Below, one piece after another: positions 33,283 through 43,293 of a stretch of DNA of 64,000 nucleotides. Numbering within the stretch: the stretch's first letter is position 1; every line of letters begins with the position of its first letter. Location: NCBI RefSeq assembly GCF_012295575.1, contig NZ_CP051180.1, forward strand, positions 2,170,001-2,234,000, written 5' to 3'. A model generated the notes under the pieces. It was not told the DNA's origin. It did not search any database and worked only from the letters and a program-made list of their open reading frames with translations. Position numbers and translations under genes: made by a program. This stretch comes from Ferrimonas lipolytica (lineage in GTDB: Bacteria > Pseudomonadota > Gammaproteobacteria > Enterobacterales > Shewanellaceae).

Positions 33283-36200
33283 GTGTTTAAACTCTCGGTT
33301 ATCGCGATCATATTAATTGCATCAACTGGTGCTAATGCAGCAGTTCACCAAGGAGCATACCAGGCTCCAGCAAACCATGGCTTATCTTCTGCCTCGCTCA
33401 AAGCACAACAACGCGACATCAGTGATCTGTACTTTGTCCATTTTAATAACGCACCATTAGCGCAAATGGCCAAGTCGTTGCGGCAGGTAGGCATCCAATC
33501 TATGTATGCCCACGACGGTCGCCTTAATATCCAAGCGACTTCAAGCCAAAGCTACCTAAGCCAGCTACAACAACAACGGCAAAATGCACGGAAACAATTG
33601 AGTAAAAACCTTGGCCGTTCACTCCTGTTTGAGCGCCAATATGACACCGTATTAAACGCCGTTACAGTTCGCTTAAGCCAAGCAGAAGCGGATAAGCTCG
33701 CCGCTAACCCATTGGTGAGCTTGGTCGATAAGGTCACCATACACCAACTTCATACTGATTCAGGCCCGGACTTTATCGGTGCCGATCAGATCTGGGACGG
33801 TCTCGACAGTGAACTGCCAACCAAAGGCGAAGGGGTTATTGTCGGTATTATTGATACCGGTATCGACGCTGATCACCCCTCGTTTACTGCAAAAGCCAGC
33901 GATGGTTACAGCCACATCAACCCGCTTGGTGAAGGCAATTACCTCGGCGACTGTGGTCCCCAGCCATGGCTATGTAACGCTAAGTTGATTGGTGTGGTTA
34001 GTTATCCTGAGCTGCGTGACTACTACCCAAGCGAAACTGTCCCCGGCTTCGACCGCGCTGAGATTATCGAAACCGGCTGGGACATGCAGGGCCATGGCAC
34101 CCATGTGGCCTCAACCGTCGCAGGCAACCCGCTGAGCAACCTACCGATGTTCAACATCAATGGCGACTTAGCTCAATTTTCCATGGCCCAAATGAGTGGT
34201 GTTGCTCCCCGTGCCAACATCGTCTCCTACCAAGTTTGCTTACCAGCGATAGATGGCCAAGATAGCGGTTGTTTCCCCGACTTGACTATCGAAGCGTTGG
34301 AACATGCCATTGCCAATGGCGTTAACGTGATTAACTATTCGGTCGGTGGCGACGCCACTAACCCGTGGTTATCCAGCGACTCCATGGCGTTTCTCAATGC
34401 GCGTATTGCCGGTATTCATGTTGCCACTTCCGCCGGTAATGCGGGGCCGGAAGCGACTACCATTGGCGCTCCTGCTAACTCACCGTGGATCACCACCGTT
34501 GCCGCTTACACCCACGACCGCTCATACAGCGACAAGCAACTTAACGACTTTAGTGGTGGCGACAGCACCCCAACCGCAATGACCGGTAAAGGGGCGACTC
34601 TGGCTTACACTGGTAGCGTTGTTGATGCGGCTGACTATGGCGATGGCGATTGCCTCAATCCATTCAGTGCCGGCACCTTTAGTGGTGAAATCGTGGTTTG
34701 TCGCCGCGGTGATATCGGCCGGCTCGAGAAAGGCGCCAACGTACTTGCTGGCGGTGCCGGCGGTTTGGTGTTGGTGAATGTCAGCGAAGACGCCAACAAC
34801 TTAGTGGCCGATCTGTACAGCCTCCCAGCCATTCAGCTGAACATCAGCGATGGACAGAAACTGCTCGATTGGCTCCGCTCTGGCAGTGGTCACCAAGCCA
34901 CCATTAGCGCCGCTGCATCGATTAAGGACCCAGCTCTGGGCGACGTTGCCGGTGATTTTAGCTCTCGTGGCCCAAACGCCCCCTACGCCGAACTGCTGGC
35001 ACCGGATGTCGCAGCACCGGGAGTGGATATCTTTGCCGGTCACACCACTGAGTTCCCCTACTCCACTGCCGCCGCGCCTGAATATGCCTTTATGAGCGGT
35101 ACCTCGATGTCGAGCCCGCACGTTGCCGGTGCGCTGGCACTGCTGCACGCGATGCGCCCCGACTGGAGCCCTGCGCAAGCGCAATCCGCGCTGATGACAA
35201 CAGCAACCACCAACACCTTCACCGACGACGATTACGATGGCGTGCTTATCCCATCTACCCCGTACGATGCGGGGATGGGTCGTATTCAGATAGCGCAAGC
35301 GGTTAAAGCAGGCTTGTTGCTCGACATCGCGGAGCAGGATTACCTTGATGCCAACCCCGATGAAGGCGGTGATCCAACTGCCCTTAATCTACCATCGATG
35401 GTTGCTATGGCTTGTGTAAACAGTTGCAGCTGGACTCGAACCGTAACTGCAGCCGCTGCGGCCAGCTGGACCACCCAGATGGGCTACGATATGTCAGGCT
35501 TTGATATGACGGTAGTCCCGTCTAGCTTTTCCCTAGCCGCTGGGCAGAGCCAGCAACTGACCATTACCGCAACCGCAAACGACGAGCTAACTTCGTCGCT
35601 CACCCATGGTCGTATTCAACTAATGGCTGATGGCCTTCCAACCCAGCATCTTACTGCGGTCGTTGAGTTCTCTGCCGGCAGCGTACCAGTTTCAGATCCA
35701 GACTCTCGTGGGCCGGTAATATTGGCTGAGTCTGATCAAGGCAGTTATACCCTTGATGGCTTCCAAACCAATGGGTCTGACAACCTACAATTTGAACTAT
35801 TTGGCCTCAACAAAATTCACCAAGTGAGCGCCGTAACCACTGGCGATGTCGACGTCAGTAATCCAGTGGATGACAGCGCTAACGTGCATGTTGAGCCCAT
35901 CACCGTGTATGCCAATACCCGTGCGTTAACCGCTTGGATCGTCAATGCCCAAGCGCCGGATCTTGATCTCTACATCGCCCGTGATGCCGATCTTAATGGC
36001 CAGATCTCTTTTATTGAACTGAGCAACTCAATCTGCGTCAGTGGTCGCGTCGATAGCCAAGAGTCTTGTGTCGTTGAAGATCCTGCTCCGGGTAATTACC
36101 TCGTGGTGGTGCATAACTTCGCTGGTACCGCAGTAGACGCTTTGGACAGTCACACTATCGCTTTTGGGGTACTCACCGATCATCAAGCAAACTTTGAAGT

Positions 36201-37089
36201 GGTGGCGCCCAGCAGTGTCGGCATGGGTGAAGCGTTCAGCGTCGACATCAATTGGGATCAACCAATGGCAGCCGGTGATATCTATTACGGCGCCTTCTCC
36301 ATGGGTACCGCCCCAGAAACACCAGACAATGTCGGTACGGTTCAATTTGAGTTGCATCGCGCCAATGCCCTCATTGAACTGGCGGTGAGCGTTGCTGAGG
36401 CAGTCGCTGGCGACATCATCAGTTACAGCTTAACGGTAGCTGCCAACACCAGTAGCAGTGCGCGTCAGTTGGTCATCACTACCGAGCTACCTGAAGGCGT
36501 AGAAGTTTCCAATGCTGCGGACGCTCAGGTCAATGGCAATATGGTTAGCTGGATCATCACTCAAGCGGCTCATGCCAGCGCAAGTGAGCTGAGCTTGCAC
36601 CTCGACAGCAGCGGCATCAGTAACGATACCGAACTATCCCTTGGGTTTGATTACAGCGTTGACGGAGGCGCTGGCCAGCGCATGGAAACTGAGCCAGTAC
36701 AGGTATTGGTGCCAGCAACGGCAATGATCAATGGTCTTAATGAGGTCGCAATAACGGTTGGGAGCCCGGCGACGATAAGCTTGAGCGGTGCCGCCAGTAT
36801 TGGCGACAGTCTGACTTATCAATGGACGCAGTTGAGTGGCCCAACGCTTGCTTTTACCGGAGTTGATATGGCAACCGTTAACGTCACCGTTCCTGCTCAG
36901 TCTAGCGATACTACCGCTCACATCGAACTGGTGGTCACCGGCAGCAACGGCCTGGCAAGTGAGCCCGCGGTTGCCACCTTGAACCTACAAGCGGCACCCG
37001 AAGACAGTAGCGGAGGCAGTAGCAGCGGTAGCCTTAGTCGCTGGATATTGTTGTTATTGGCTGCTGCAACACTCTTCCGTCGCCGATAA
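33283..37089 (+). CDS. Secreted subtilisin-family (S8) protease with GlyGly-CTERM tail
   Basis: A 1,268-residue exported protease starting at GTG with AAGGAG upstream. It has a signal peptide (1-20, ending ANAA), an inhibitor-like propeptide (about 45-150), then the S8 domain with the catalytic Asp191 (GIIDTGIDADHPS), His271 (HGTHVASTVAG) and Ser608 (GTSMSSPHVAGALAL). A PA-type insertion lies between His and Ser (about 430-555), shown by VVCRRGDIGRLEKGANVLAGGAGGLVLVN. Beta-rich domains follow (a FnIII-like/pre-peptidase region and a DUF11-like repeat with ISYSLTVAANTSSSARQLVITTELPEGV). The last 30 residues are SSGGSSSGSLSRWILLLLAAATLFRRR, a GlyGly-CTERM sorting signal processed by rhombosortase after type II secretion. 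It ends at a terminator. Confidence 0.93.
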   Translation: MFKLSVIAIILIASTGANAAVHQGAYQAPANHGLSSASLKAQQRDISDLYFVHFNNAPLAQMAKSLRQVGIQSMYAHDGRLNIQATSSQSYLSQLQQQRQNARKQLSKNLGRSLLFERQYDTVLNAVTVRLSQAEADKLAANPLVSLVDKVTIHQLHTDSGPDFIGADQIWDGLDSELPTKGEGVIVGIIDTGIDADHPSFTAKASDGYSHINPLGEGNYLGDCGPQPWLCNAKLIGVVSYPELRDYYPSETVPGFDRAEIIETGWDMQGHGTHVASTVAGNPLSNLPMFNINGDLAQFSMAQMSGVAPRANIVSYQVCLPAIDGQDSGCFPDLTIEALEHAIANGVNVINYSVGGDATNPWLSSDSMAFLNARIAGIHVATSAGNAGPEATTIGAPANSPWITTVAAYTHDRSYSDKQLNDFSGGDSTPTAMTGKGATLAYTGSVVDAADYGDGDCLNPFSAGTFSGEIVVCRRGDIGRLEKGANVLAGGAGGLVLVNVSEDANNLVADLYSLPAIQLNISDGQKLLDWLRSGSGHQATISAAASIKDPALGDVAGDFSSRGPNAPYAELLAPDVAAPGVDIFAGHTTEFPYSTAAAPEYAFMSGTSMSSPHVAGALALLHAMRPDWSPAQAQSALMTTATTNTFTDDDYDGVLIPSTPYDAGMGRIQIAQAVKAGLLLDIAEQDYLDANPDEGGDPTALNLPSMVAMACVNSCSWTRTVTAAAAASWTTQMGYDMSGFDMTVVPSSFSLAAGQSQQLTITATANDELTSSLTHGRIQLMADGLPTQHLTAVVEFSAGSVPVSDPDSRGPVILAESDQGSYTLDGFQTNGSDNLQFELFGLNKIHQVSAVTTGDVDVSNPVDDSANVHVEPITVYANTRALTAWIVNAQAPDLDLYIARDADLNGQISFIELSNSICVSGRVDSQESCVVEDPAPGNYLVVVHNFAGTAVDALDSHTIAFGVLTDHQANFEVVAPSSVGMGEAFSVDINWDQPMAAGDIYYGAFSMGTAPETPDNVGTVQFELHRANALIELAVSVAEAVAGDIISYSLTVAANTSSSARQLVITTELPEGVEVSNAADAQVNGNMVSWIITQAAHASASELSLHLDSSGISNDTELSLGFDYSVDGGAGQRMETEPVQVLVPATAMINGLNEVAITVGSPATISLSGAASIGDSLTYQWTQLSGPTLAFTGVDMATVNVTVPAQSSDTTAHIELVVTGSNGLASEPAVATLNLQAAPEDSSGGSSSGSLSRWILLLLAAATLFRRR

Positions 37090-37166
37090 ACCCTGCGCCG
37101 CAACGTCTGAAGCAGCTAGGTCAAAGTGATAATTTGGTTAAACAATGATTTGCTTCAATTGAATGA

Positions 37167-37189
37167 CCTCCGGCAGCGCCGGAGGTTTT
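37167..37189 (+). terminator. Rho-independent terminator of the subtilase gene
   Basis: CCTCCGGC (37167-37174) and GCCGGAGG (37178-37185) form an 8-bp GC-rich stem with an AGC loop and a TTTT tail, 77 bp after the stop and before the convergent yfcL gene. Confidence 0.85.
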
Positions 37190-37210
37190 GCTACAAGCGG
37201 TTAAACAGCA

Positions 37211-37489
37211 TCAAGTTGTTGGCTGCAGTTGCTCACACAATTGTTGCCATGCGTTACTAACCAGCGCCATATCTTCTGGTGCTAATTCACTTTTCGCTTG
37301 CTCAAGATTCTGCGCCATCTGTGCTTGTAACAGTGGGAAATCGAGCTGAGGTTGTTGCTCTAGATGCGACAACACCACGGCAAAATGGCCTTGCAGATAA
37401 CCACTGGAAAACACCTCATCATCACTGCCGTGCTCTAATTGATGATTAACCCAATTCTGACAAATTTTATCCCAGCGCTCTAACATCAT
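37211..37489 (-). CDS. yfcL: YfcL family protein
   Basis: A 92-residue acidic helical protein of the YfcL family, recognised by WVNHQLEHGSDDEVFSSGYLQGHFAVVLSHLE and by its place at the end of the prmB-aroC gene neighbourhood, as in enterobacteria. No function is established. It follows the GGDGT kinase-like gene by 5 bp on the same strand. The first codon could be either of the two adjacent ATGs. Confidence 0.85.
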   Translation of the reverse strand: MMLERWDKICQNWVNHQLEHGSDDEVFSSGYLQGHFAVVLSHLEQQPQLDFPLLQAQMAQNLEQAKSELAPEDMALVSNAWQQLCEQLQPTT

Positions 37490-37494
37490 ATTCC

Positions 37495-38613
37495 TCAGGA
37501 TTCTTCTGGATTGGCTAACGGATAAAGTACCGCATCTCGATAGCCAGTAACAATTCGATAGTGCCCAGCCAGTTCAGCATTTAACTGTGTATCGCCGGTA
37601 TCCGCTAACAAAGCACGTCCGCCTAAGGCGGTTAATTTGGTTTTGGTGGCGAGCACAATGATGTTTTCTCGCCCTACAGCTTTAATTAATGCCGGACATA
37701 ATTGTTGATTACCTCGACCAAACAGATGGCCTTGACCACCAATAAGAGTGATAACCAGTTTGGTGGGCTTATTGGCTACCGCTTGCAGCAGCTGCTGCGC
37801 GGTTAAGTCAGTGCCAACTAACTCTCCTGCTTGTACCAGATCAACTCCAAGCAAGGTGTTATCGAGCCCTAGTTGTGCCATTACCGCCGCCACGGTTGAG
37901 CCAGATCCGACAATATATTGAAACTCATCTTCCATCTGCTCAATCACTTCAGCAGCGATATCGTCCAATACTAATTGTTCCGATTCACGTCCGCCCTGCT
38001 TTACCGCCTGCATAAATCGTAACGCTTCCGGCACCATCATCTCGCCAAAGTAGCGGGCTTTTACCTGCCCTTGGCGAAAAGCATTTTCGTCGATGTCACG
38101 CACCTCGGCATCGGTGACGCTAACCAACTCGCCTTGAACCATCTGCACTGCCACCAGTCCCGCAGCCTTAGGGGTAATCGCATATACGCCGGAATGGATT
38201 TTGACACCAGCAGGCACCCCCAGTACCGCCTGTTGGCTGCCAACGGCACTGAATATGTCACGAGCAGTACCGTCGCCACCAGCAAACAGGATCAGATCAA
38301 CCCCCAATTGATGCAACGCCGCAGCGGTATGAAAGCTATCGTTGGCATCAGTAATGTTGGCTGGCCGATGCACTACCTCAACCTTGAAGCCCAACCTACG
38401 CGCTACGCTTTCGCCCATTTTGCCACCGGCACAATACAACGTAAGCCTGTCGGCCAGTGGTTGCAGCAGTTGCAACGCCTGCACCATGCGGAGCTCAGCC
38501 TTTGGTTCAGCACCAAGTGCCAGTGCTTGCTGGGCAACCCCATCCGACCCTTTGAGCGCGACCGCGCCCCCTAAGCCCGCTAATGGATTAATTATCAAAC
38601 CAAGTTTAAACAT
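37495..38613 (-). CDS. ATP-NAD kinase-like (GGDGT) protein
   Basis: A 372-residue protein of the NAD kinase / diacylglycerol kinase-fold superfamily, AcoX-like subgroup. The phosphate-binding signature is FAGGDGTARDIF (GGDGT at 112-116), followed by VLGVPAGVKIHSGVYAITPKAAG, which replaces the NE/D box of true NAD kinases. The N terminus LGLIINPLAGLGGAVALKGSDG is characteristic of this subgroup. The substrate is unknown; NAD or a sugar/polyol are possibilities. It begins 36 bp after the MFS gene and shares its direction, so probably lies in one transcript from prmB to yfcL. Confidence 0.85.
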   Translation of the reverse strand: MFKLGLIINPLAGLGGAVALKGSDGVAQQALALGAEPKAELRMVQALQLLQPLADRLTLYCAGGKMGESVARRLGFKVEVVHRPANITDANDSFHTAAALHQLGVDLILFAGGDGTARDIFSAVGSQQAVLGVPAGVKIHSGVYAITPKAAGLVAVQMVQGELVSVTDAEVRDIDENAFRQGQVKARYFGEMMVPEALRFMQAVKQGGRESEQLVLDDIAAEVIEQMEDEFQYIVGSGSTVAAVMAQLGLDNTLLGVDLVQAGELVGTDLTAQQLLQAVANKPTKLVITLIGGQGHLFGRGNQQLCPALIKAVGRENIIVLATKTKLTALGGRALLADTGDTQLNAELAGHYRIVTGYRDAVLYPLANPEES

Positions 38614-38649
38614 CGACGGAGTAGATTCCTTATTACCTAGCCGTTTAAA

Positions 38650-39822
38650 TCAGCCTGCAGGCTTCGATTGGCAGTGGCGAAACAGCAGTAATATCAGCAG
38701 TGCCAACAACGCTGCAGTTGCTGCGCCAAACCAGGTTGCGCTAGCACCGGCACCATCTTGCCAACCCAAGCCGCCGCACCACGCCCCCATCGCTCCGCCC
38801 AAACCAAAGGCCACGCTGGCATAGAGTGCCTGCGCTTTGCCTTGATCGGCAACGGGGAAGCTACGATGGATATACTGGATTGCGCACGCATGCCCCAAGC
38901 CAAAACTGATACCGTGCAGTCCTTGTACCAGAAGTTGCCCAACCTGATTGGCTTCCATTACTCCGGTTAGACCCCAACGCAGCGCAGTGATAGCAGCGGT
39001 AAACAGCAACAGGTTAGCGAGACTAAATCGAGCTAATAGTCGCGGCGCTATAGCAAAGATGCCAATCTCAGCAAACACACCGCCAGCGACCATTACACCA
39101 GCCATACCCTCACCGACACCCAATTGGCTCATGTGCAACACAAAGAAGGTATAAAAGGGGCCGTGACTGGCCTGCAACAGAATGCTGGCGAGCAGAAACA
39201 ATATCATTGCTGGGCTCATCAATACCGTCATAAATGCAGCACTACTGGCTTTACTCGAAACGGCGACTTGGGGTTCGCTCACCCACAGGCTCGAGCAGGC
39301 TAAGCCGATAAACAGCGCCAAGCCGATATACGCAAAACTGCTACTACCGTGATACTCAAACCAAGCACCGGCGCAGAGCACTACCACGATATAACCAATG
39401 CTACCAAAGCTACGCAGCGTACCGTAACGATGGCTTTGGTTACCCAAACTGGTGAGAGTAACCACTTCCAACTGCGGTAACACGCCATTCCAGAAGAAGG
39501 TGTAACCAAACAAGATTAACGCTAAATAGAAAAACGCAGTGGTACCGATGGTCGCCGAGAAGATCAGTGCCGCGAGGAACGCGCCCATCTTAATAAAGCG
39601 AGCACGATGACCCAGTTTATCCGCTAGGTAGGCCCACAGGTTGGGCGCAACCATACGTGTCACAAACAGCACCGACATCAACTGCCCAATGGCAAAAGAG
39701 TCGAAGCCCAAGTCACTAAAATAGGTACCGAGATAAGGGAGTAACAAGCCATTAATGGCAAAGTAGAAAAAATAACAGGCCGCCAAGGCTTTGCCCTGAC
39801 GGCCTGATAAAAGTTGGCTCAT
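38650..39822 (-). CDS. MFS transporter, HcaT/PPP-like
   Basis: A 390-residue membrane protein with 12 predicted helices. The opening YFFYFAINGLLLPYLGTYFSDLGFDSFAIGQLMSV is typical of the MFS_1-like / 3-phenylpropionate-type permeases (HcaT family), as is GLHGISFGLGHACAIQYIHRSFP in the second half. The substrate is not deducible. It starts 12 bp after aroC and could be co-transcribed with it; in Shewanella-type genomes an MFS gene of this kind is often found here (from memory). Confidence 0.85.
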   Translation of the reverse strand: MSQLLSGRQGKALAACYFFYFAINGLLLPYLGTYFSDLGFDSFAIGQLMSVLFVTRMVAPNLWAYLADKLGHRARFIKMGAFLAALIFSATIGTTAFFYLALILFGYTFFWNGVLPQLEVVTLTSLGNQSHRYGTLRSFGSIGYIVVVLCAGAWFEYHGSSSFAYIGLALFIGLACSSLWVSEPQVAVSSKASSAAFMTVLMSPAMILFLLASILLQASHGPFYTFFVLHMSQLGVGEGMAGVMVAGGVFAEIGIFAIAPRLLARFSLANLLLFTAAITALRWGLTGVMEANQVGQLLVQGLHGISFGLGHACAIQYIHRSFPVADQGKAQALYASVAFGLGGAMGAWCGGLGWQDGAGASATWFGAATAALLALLILLLFRHCQSKPAG

Positions 39823-39834
39823 ACTTCCGCCAAA

Positions 39835-40932
39835 TTAAGGCTGCATCGAAAGTTCTGGTGTCGCCACCACAACATCATGGTTCTGGCCACGATGACGCAG
39901 CAGGTGATCCAGCAGGACGATAGCTACCATCGCTTCCACAATCGGCACCGCACGAATACCAACACAGGGGTCATGGCGCCCTTTGGTAATCATCTCAATC
40001 GACTCACCACTGGTGTTGATGCTCTTGCCGGGTACGGTAATTGAGCTAGTCGGTTTGAACGCCACCGAGGCAGTGATCGGCTGACCAGAGCTGATGCCAC
40101 CAAGAACTCCACCAGCGTGGTTACTTGCAAAGCCATTAGGGTGCATCTCATCACGATGAACTGACCCCTTTTGAGCGACACAATCAAAGCCGTCACCAAT
40201 GGCAACAGCCTTCGCTGCATTGATGCCCATCAACGCATGTGCCAAATCTGCATCTAAGCGGTCAAACACCGGCTCACCCAATCCTACTGGCACATTGGTA
40301 GCTTCAACAAACACCTTGGCTCCAACAGAATCGCCCTCTTTCTTCAGATCGCGCATGTACTGATCGAGTTGATCAAGCTTATCGCTATCGGCGAAGAAGA
40401 ACGGATTTTGATTTACTTGGTCCCATTGGATCTGCTCAGCGCAGATAGGGCCTAGTTGATCAACGCAGGCTCGTACCTCGACTCCAAACTTGGCATGCAG
40501 ATACTTTTTAGCAATGGCACCGGCAGCCACCCGCATGGCGGTTTCCCGGGCCGAACTGCGGCCACCACCACGATAATCGCGATTGCCATATTTGTGGTGG
40601 TAGCTGTAATCAGCGTGGCCTGGGCGAAACACCTCAGCGATGTCGGAATAATCGCGACTGCGCTGATCGGTATTCTCAATCAGCAAACCAATCGAAGTTC
40701 CGGTGGTTTTGCCGTTGAATACGCCCGAGAGGATCTTAACCTCATCCGCTTCGCGTCGTGCGGTGGTAAAGCGAGACGTACCGGGACGACGGCGATCTAA
40801 ATCGCCCTGCAGATCCGCTTCGCTTAACTCTAGCCCCGGAGGACAGCCATCAACGATGGCACCGATAGCGATGCCATGACTTTCACCAAAACTGGTGACT
40901 CGAAATAAGGTTCCAATACTATTGCCAGCCAT
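39835..40932 (-). CDS. aroC: Chorismate synthase
   Basis: A 365-residue enzyme that converts EPSP to chorismate with reduced FMN, the last step of the shikimate pathway. Family signatures are [18 protein letters not shown] (about 12-29), [38 protein letters not shown] and [17 protein letters not shown]. Length and motifs match E. coli AroC (361). It lies 23 bp after prmB, as in enterobacteria. Confidence 0.97.
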   Translation of the reverse strand: MAGNSIGTLFRVTSFGESHGIAIGAIVDGCPPGLELSEADLQGDLDRRRPGTSRFTTARREADEVKILSGVFNGKTTGTSIGLLIENTDQRSRDYSDIAEVFRPGHADYSYHHKYGNRDYRGGGRSSARETAMRVAAGAIAKKYLHAKFGVEVRACVDQLGPICAEQIQWDQVNQNPFFFADSDKLDQLDQYMRDLKKEGDSVGAKVFVEATNVPVGLGEPVFDRLDADLAHALMGINAAKAVAIGDGFDCVAQKGSVHRDEMHPNGFASNHAGGVLGGISSGQPITASVAFKPTSSITVPGKSINTSGESIEMITKGRHDPCVGIRAVPIVEAMVAIVLLDHLLRHRGQNHDVVVATPELSMQP

Positions 40933-40955
40933 GGCGGGTACAGCTCCTAAATCAA

Positions 40956-41888
40956 TTATTTAAATGGGGCGAAGTGCTCTGCCGCAGCAACCAATTGCTC
41001 GCGCGTCAGGGTAAAGACGCCGTGACCACCCATCTCAAACTCTAACCAAGTAAATGGTACTTGCGGGAACTGCTCAGACAGTGCCGGCATCGAGTTACCC
41101 ACCTCAACAAACAACACTCCGTCATCGGTTAGGTGATCGGCCGCGTTAGCCAAGATGTGGCGGGTTAGATCCAGACCATCATTACCAGAGGCTAAGCCAA
41201 GTTCGGGCTCGTGGTGGAACTCTTCCGGCAGATCCGCCATGTCATCAGAATCAACGTATGGTGGGTTAGAAACGATCAAATCGTATTTCTGCCCAGTCAG
41301 TACGCCAAAGCCATCAGACTGAATTGGGTAAACACGCTCGAGCAAACCATGTTGCTCAATGTTGACCTGTGCCACTTCCAGCGCTTCTGGGCTAATATCA
41401 ACCGCGTCAACCTGAGCGTCTTCAAAGGTATGCGCACAAGCAATGGCGATACAGGCAGAGCCAGTACACAGATCCAATACGTTGTTGATGCTCTTGTTGT
41501 AGATCCACGGGTTAAATTCGTTTTCGATCAGCTCCGCAAACGGGCTGCGCGGCACCAGTACGCGCTCATCAACAAAGAACTCGTAACCAGCAAAGTAAGC
41601 AGTATTAGTTAGGTAAGGCACCGGCACACGCTCACGTACACGACGGATCGCCAGTTCAACAATGCGATGCTTTTCAGTGCTGGTTAAGCGCGCATTGCGC
41701 ACCTGAGCACCCAGTTCAATCGGTAGGTGTAGGGTGTGCATTACTAAGCCAATGGCTTCATCCCAAGGGTTATCTGTGCCATGACCGTAGTAAAGGCCAG
41801 CAGCATTAAATCGGCTCACGCACCAGCGCAACATATCATCAATGGTATGAAGCTCATTGACGGCTTCATCGATAAAGATTTTTTCCAC
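40956..41888 (-). CDS. prmB: Ribosomal protein L3 glutamine methyltransferase PrmB
   Basis: A 310-residue N5-glutamine methyltransferase that modifies Gln150 of ribosomal protein L3. The SAM-binding motif is [16 protein letters not shown] (about 137-152), the acidic post-motif is [10 protein letters not shown], and the substrate-binding NPPY is at 208-211. The N terminus [21 protein letters not shown] aligns with E. coli PrmB, which supports the GTG start at 41888 despite a weak ribosome site. It is first in the prmB-aroC-MFS-kinase-yfcL series and divergent from smrB across a 125-bp gap. Confidence 0.95.
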   Translation of the reverse strand: MEKIFIDEAVNELHTIDDMLRWCVSRFNAAGLYYGHGTDNPWDEAIGLVMHTLHLPIELGAQVRNARLTSTEKHRIVELAIRRVRERVPVPYLTNTAYFAGYEFFVDERVLVPRSPFAELIENEFNPWIYNKSINNVLDLCTGSACIAIACAHTFEDAQVDAVDISPEALEVAQVNIEQHGLLERVYPIQSDGFGVLTGQKYDLIVSNPPYVDSDDMADLPEEFHHEPELGLASGNDGLDLTRHILANAADHLTDDGVLFVEVGNSMPALSEQFPQVPFTWLEFEMGGHGVFTLTREQLVAAAEHFAPFK

Positions 41889-42013
41889 GTAGGAGATCCC
41901 TTAAAATGTAATCTTCGCCATTGTACCCAATCGCCGTGACCGTTCCTATTATTGTCACTTCCCAGTAAAATGGCTGCTGCTTTCTTTATCACTTAATTAG
42001 CGCTATCACGCCC

Positions 42014-42553
42014 ATGACCAAACCGATTGACGACCACCAAGACGATTTTGACCTGTTCCGCCAAAGCATGGGCGATGTAAAACCGATGGGAAACGATAAG
42101 GTAACCCATCAGAAGGTAATACCAACGCCGAAGAAAACCCGAGCTAAACAGGAACGAAAGCTGGCTGATCATTACTTCTCAGATAGCTACCACCCTGTAT
42201 TTCCGAGCGATGGGCCCATGCGTTGGACTCGCGATGATATCGATACCTTTGAGTTGAAGAAATTACGCCGTGGTGAGTACAGCCCCGAATTACTGCTAGA
42301 TTTGCACGGCTATACCTTGGCGGAAGCACGACATGAACTGATTGCATTGATTAACGCCTGTAAACAACAACATGTGCCCTGCGCAAGCGTAATGACAGGT
42401 ATAGGTACCGGCGTATTAAAACAAAAGGTGCCAGCATGGCTATGCCAGCACCCTGATGTTTTAGCCTTTCACCAAGCCCCACTAGAATGGGGAGGCAATG
42501 GTGCCTTGCTTATCTTGGTTGAGATCCCCGATTCAGAAATGCATCTGCGGTGA
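42014..42553 (+). CDS. smrB: SmrB, ribosome rescue endonuclease
   Basis: A 179-residue Smr-domain protein that cleaves mRNA at collided ribosomes. The N-terminal hook region (DDFDLFRQSMGDVKPM) is the ribosome-binding part, and the Smr domain has LLDLHGYTLAEARHEL (DLHG) and VPAWLCQHPDVLAFHQAPLEWGGNGALLILVEI. The second motif, HGxG in many Smr proteins, reads TGIGTG here; a T in this place also occurs in other Smr families. The last 21 bp overlap the convergent sixA gene. Confidence 0.92.
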   Translation: MTKPIDDHQDDFDLFRQSMGDVKPMGNDKVTHQKVIPTPKKTRAKQERKLADHYFSDSYHPVFPSDGPMRWTRDDIDTFELKKLRRGEYSPELLLDLHGYTLAEARHELIALINACKQQHVPCASVMTGIGTGVLKQKVPAWLCQHPDVLAFHQAPLEWGGNGALLILVEIPDSEMHLR

Positions 42554-43000
42554 TGCGCGACGTTCCAGTTGCGGTTTCTCTAACATCGCGATCTCAGCAA
42601 TCCCTGAGGTCGCAAACAAACAGGGTTCCTGCCCTGGCACCAATTCAGCGAGCAGATAGCCTAATAGCGGCATGTGAGCGATAACCAGTACGTTATTCGC
42701 CTTAGCTACTGCTGCAGTCGCAACCACAACATCACGGGTAATCGCTGGATCGGCCTCTGGCACCAATTCATCCAACACCTGCACCTGTGGTTGTGCTTGG
42801 CACAGCGATTCAATCATCTGCCAGGTCTGTTGAGCTCGTAGGTAAGGACTCACCAAAACCAAATCCATATGCTGCATCGCCACTAAAAACTGCTGGGCAA
42901 CCTCTAAGCTTTGGCTCTTGCCTAGCGACGTCAGTTGCCGCAGCTGATCCGACGGCGCGTCAAAACCAGCCTCACCATGACGCATTAAATAGATGTTCAT
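42533..43000 (-). CDS. sixA: Phosphohistidine phosphatase SixA
   Basis: A 155-residue histidine-phosphatase-superfamily enzyme that removes phosphate from phosphohistidines (in E. coli, from the nitrogen phosphotransferase protein NPr). The catalytic RHG is at residues 7-9 (YLMRHGEAG), the second His appears in VIAHMPLLGYL, and LVSPYLRAQQTW is the family's middle motif. The length matches SixA (161). It is convergent with and overlaps smrB by 21 bp. Confidence 0.93.
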   Translation of the reverse strand: MNIYLMRHGEAGFDAPSDQLRQLTSLGKSQSLEVAQQFLVAMQHMDLVLVSPYLRAQQTWQMIESLCQAQPQVQVLDELVPEADPAITRDVVVATAAVAKANNVLVIAHMPLLGYLLAELVPGQEPCLFATSGIAEIAMLEKPQLERRASPQMHF

Positions 43001-43293
43001 TTATACTCTTATTAACTGTTGCCTGAGGTGGCAAGGTGTTGCGTACCATTTTCGCTACCTATGCACCTGAATAAAATCGCTTTAAACCTATGTTAACTTG
43101 AAATAGATGTCAGCCGTTCCATGTCTATTTTGAGATAACTGGCGTTTATTTACGTCAAAGTGAAACATTTGTACCTAAAGCGATAACCACAATCGACCCG
43201 ACCAAGGTCTGATCGCCCTCCTAGCGATTGCTCTTGTACGCTTGTCAGCGCACACTAGGCTTCTGTAATACAAAAATTTTTATGGGGAACTGC

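Noticed and set aside
42014-42553. Loss of the HGxG histidine in SmrB as an inactivating change
   Set aside because: Other Smr-domain families have T in this place, so it is not clear evidence of inactivity.
43196-43222. GACCAAGGTCTGATC-like sequence before the M16 gene as a FadR site
   Set aside because: The half-sites are not spaced as in the FadR consensus and the gene has no link to fatty-acid use.
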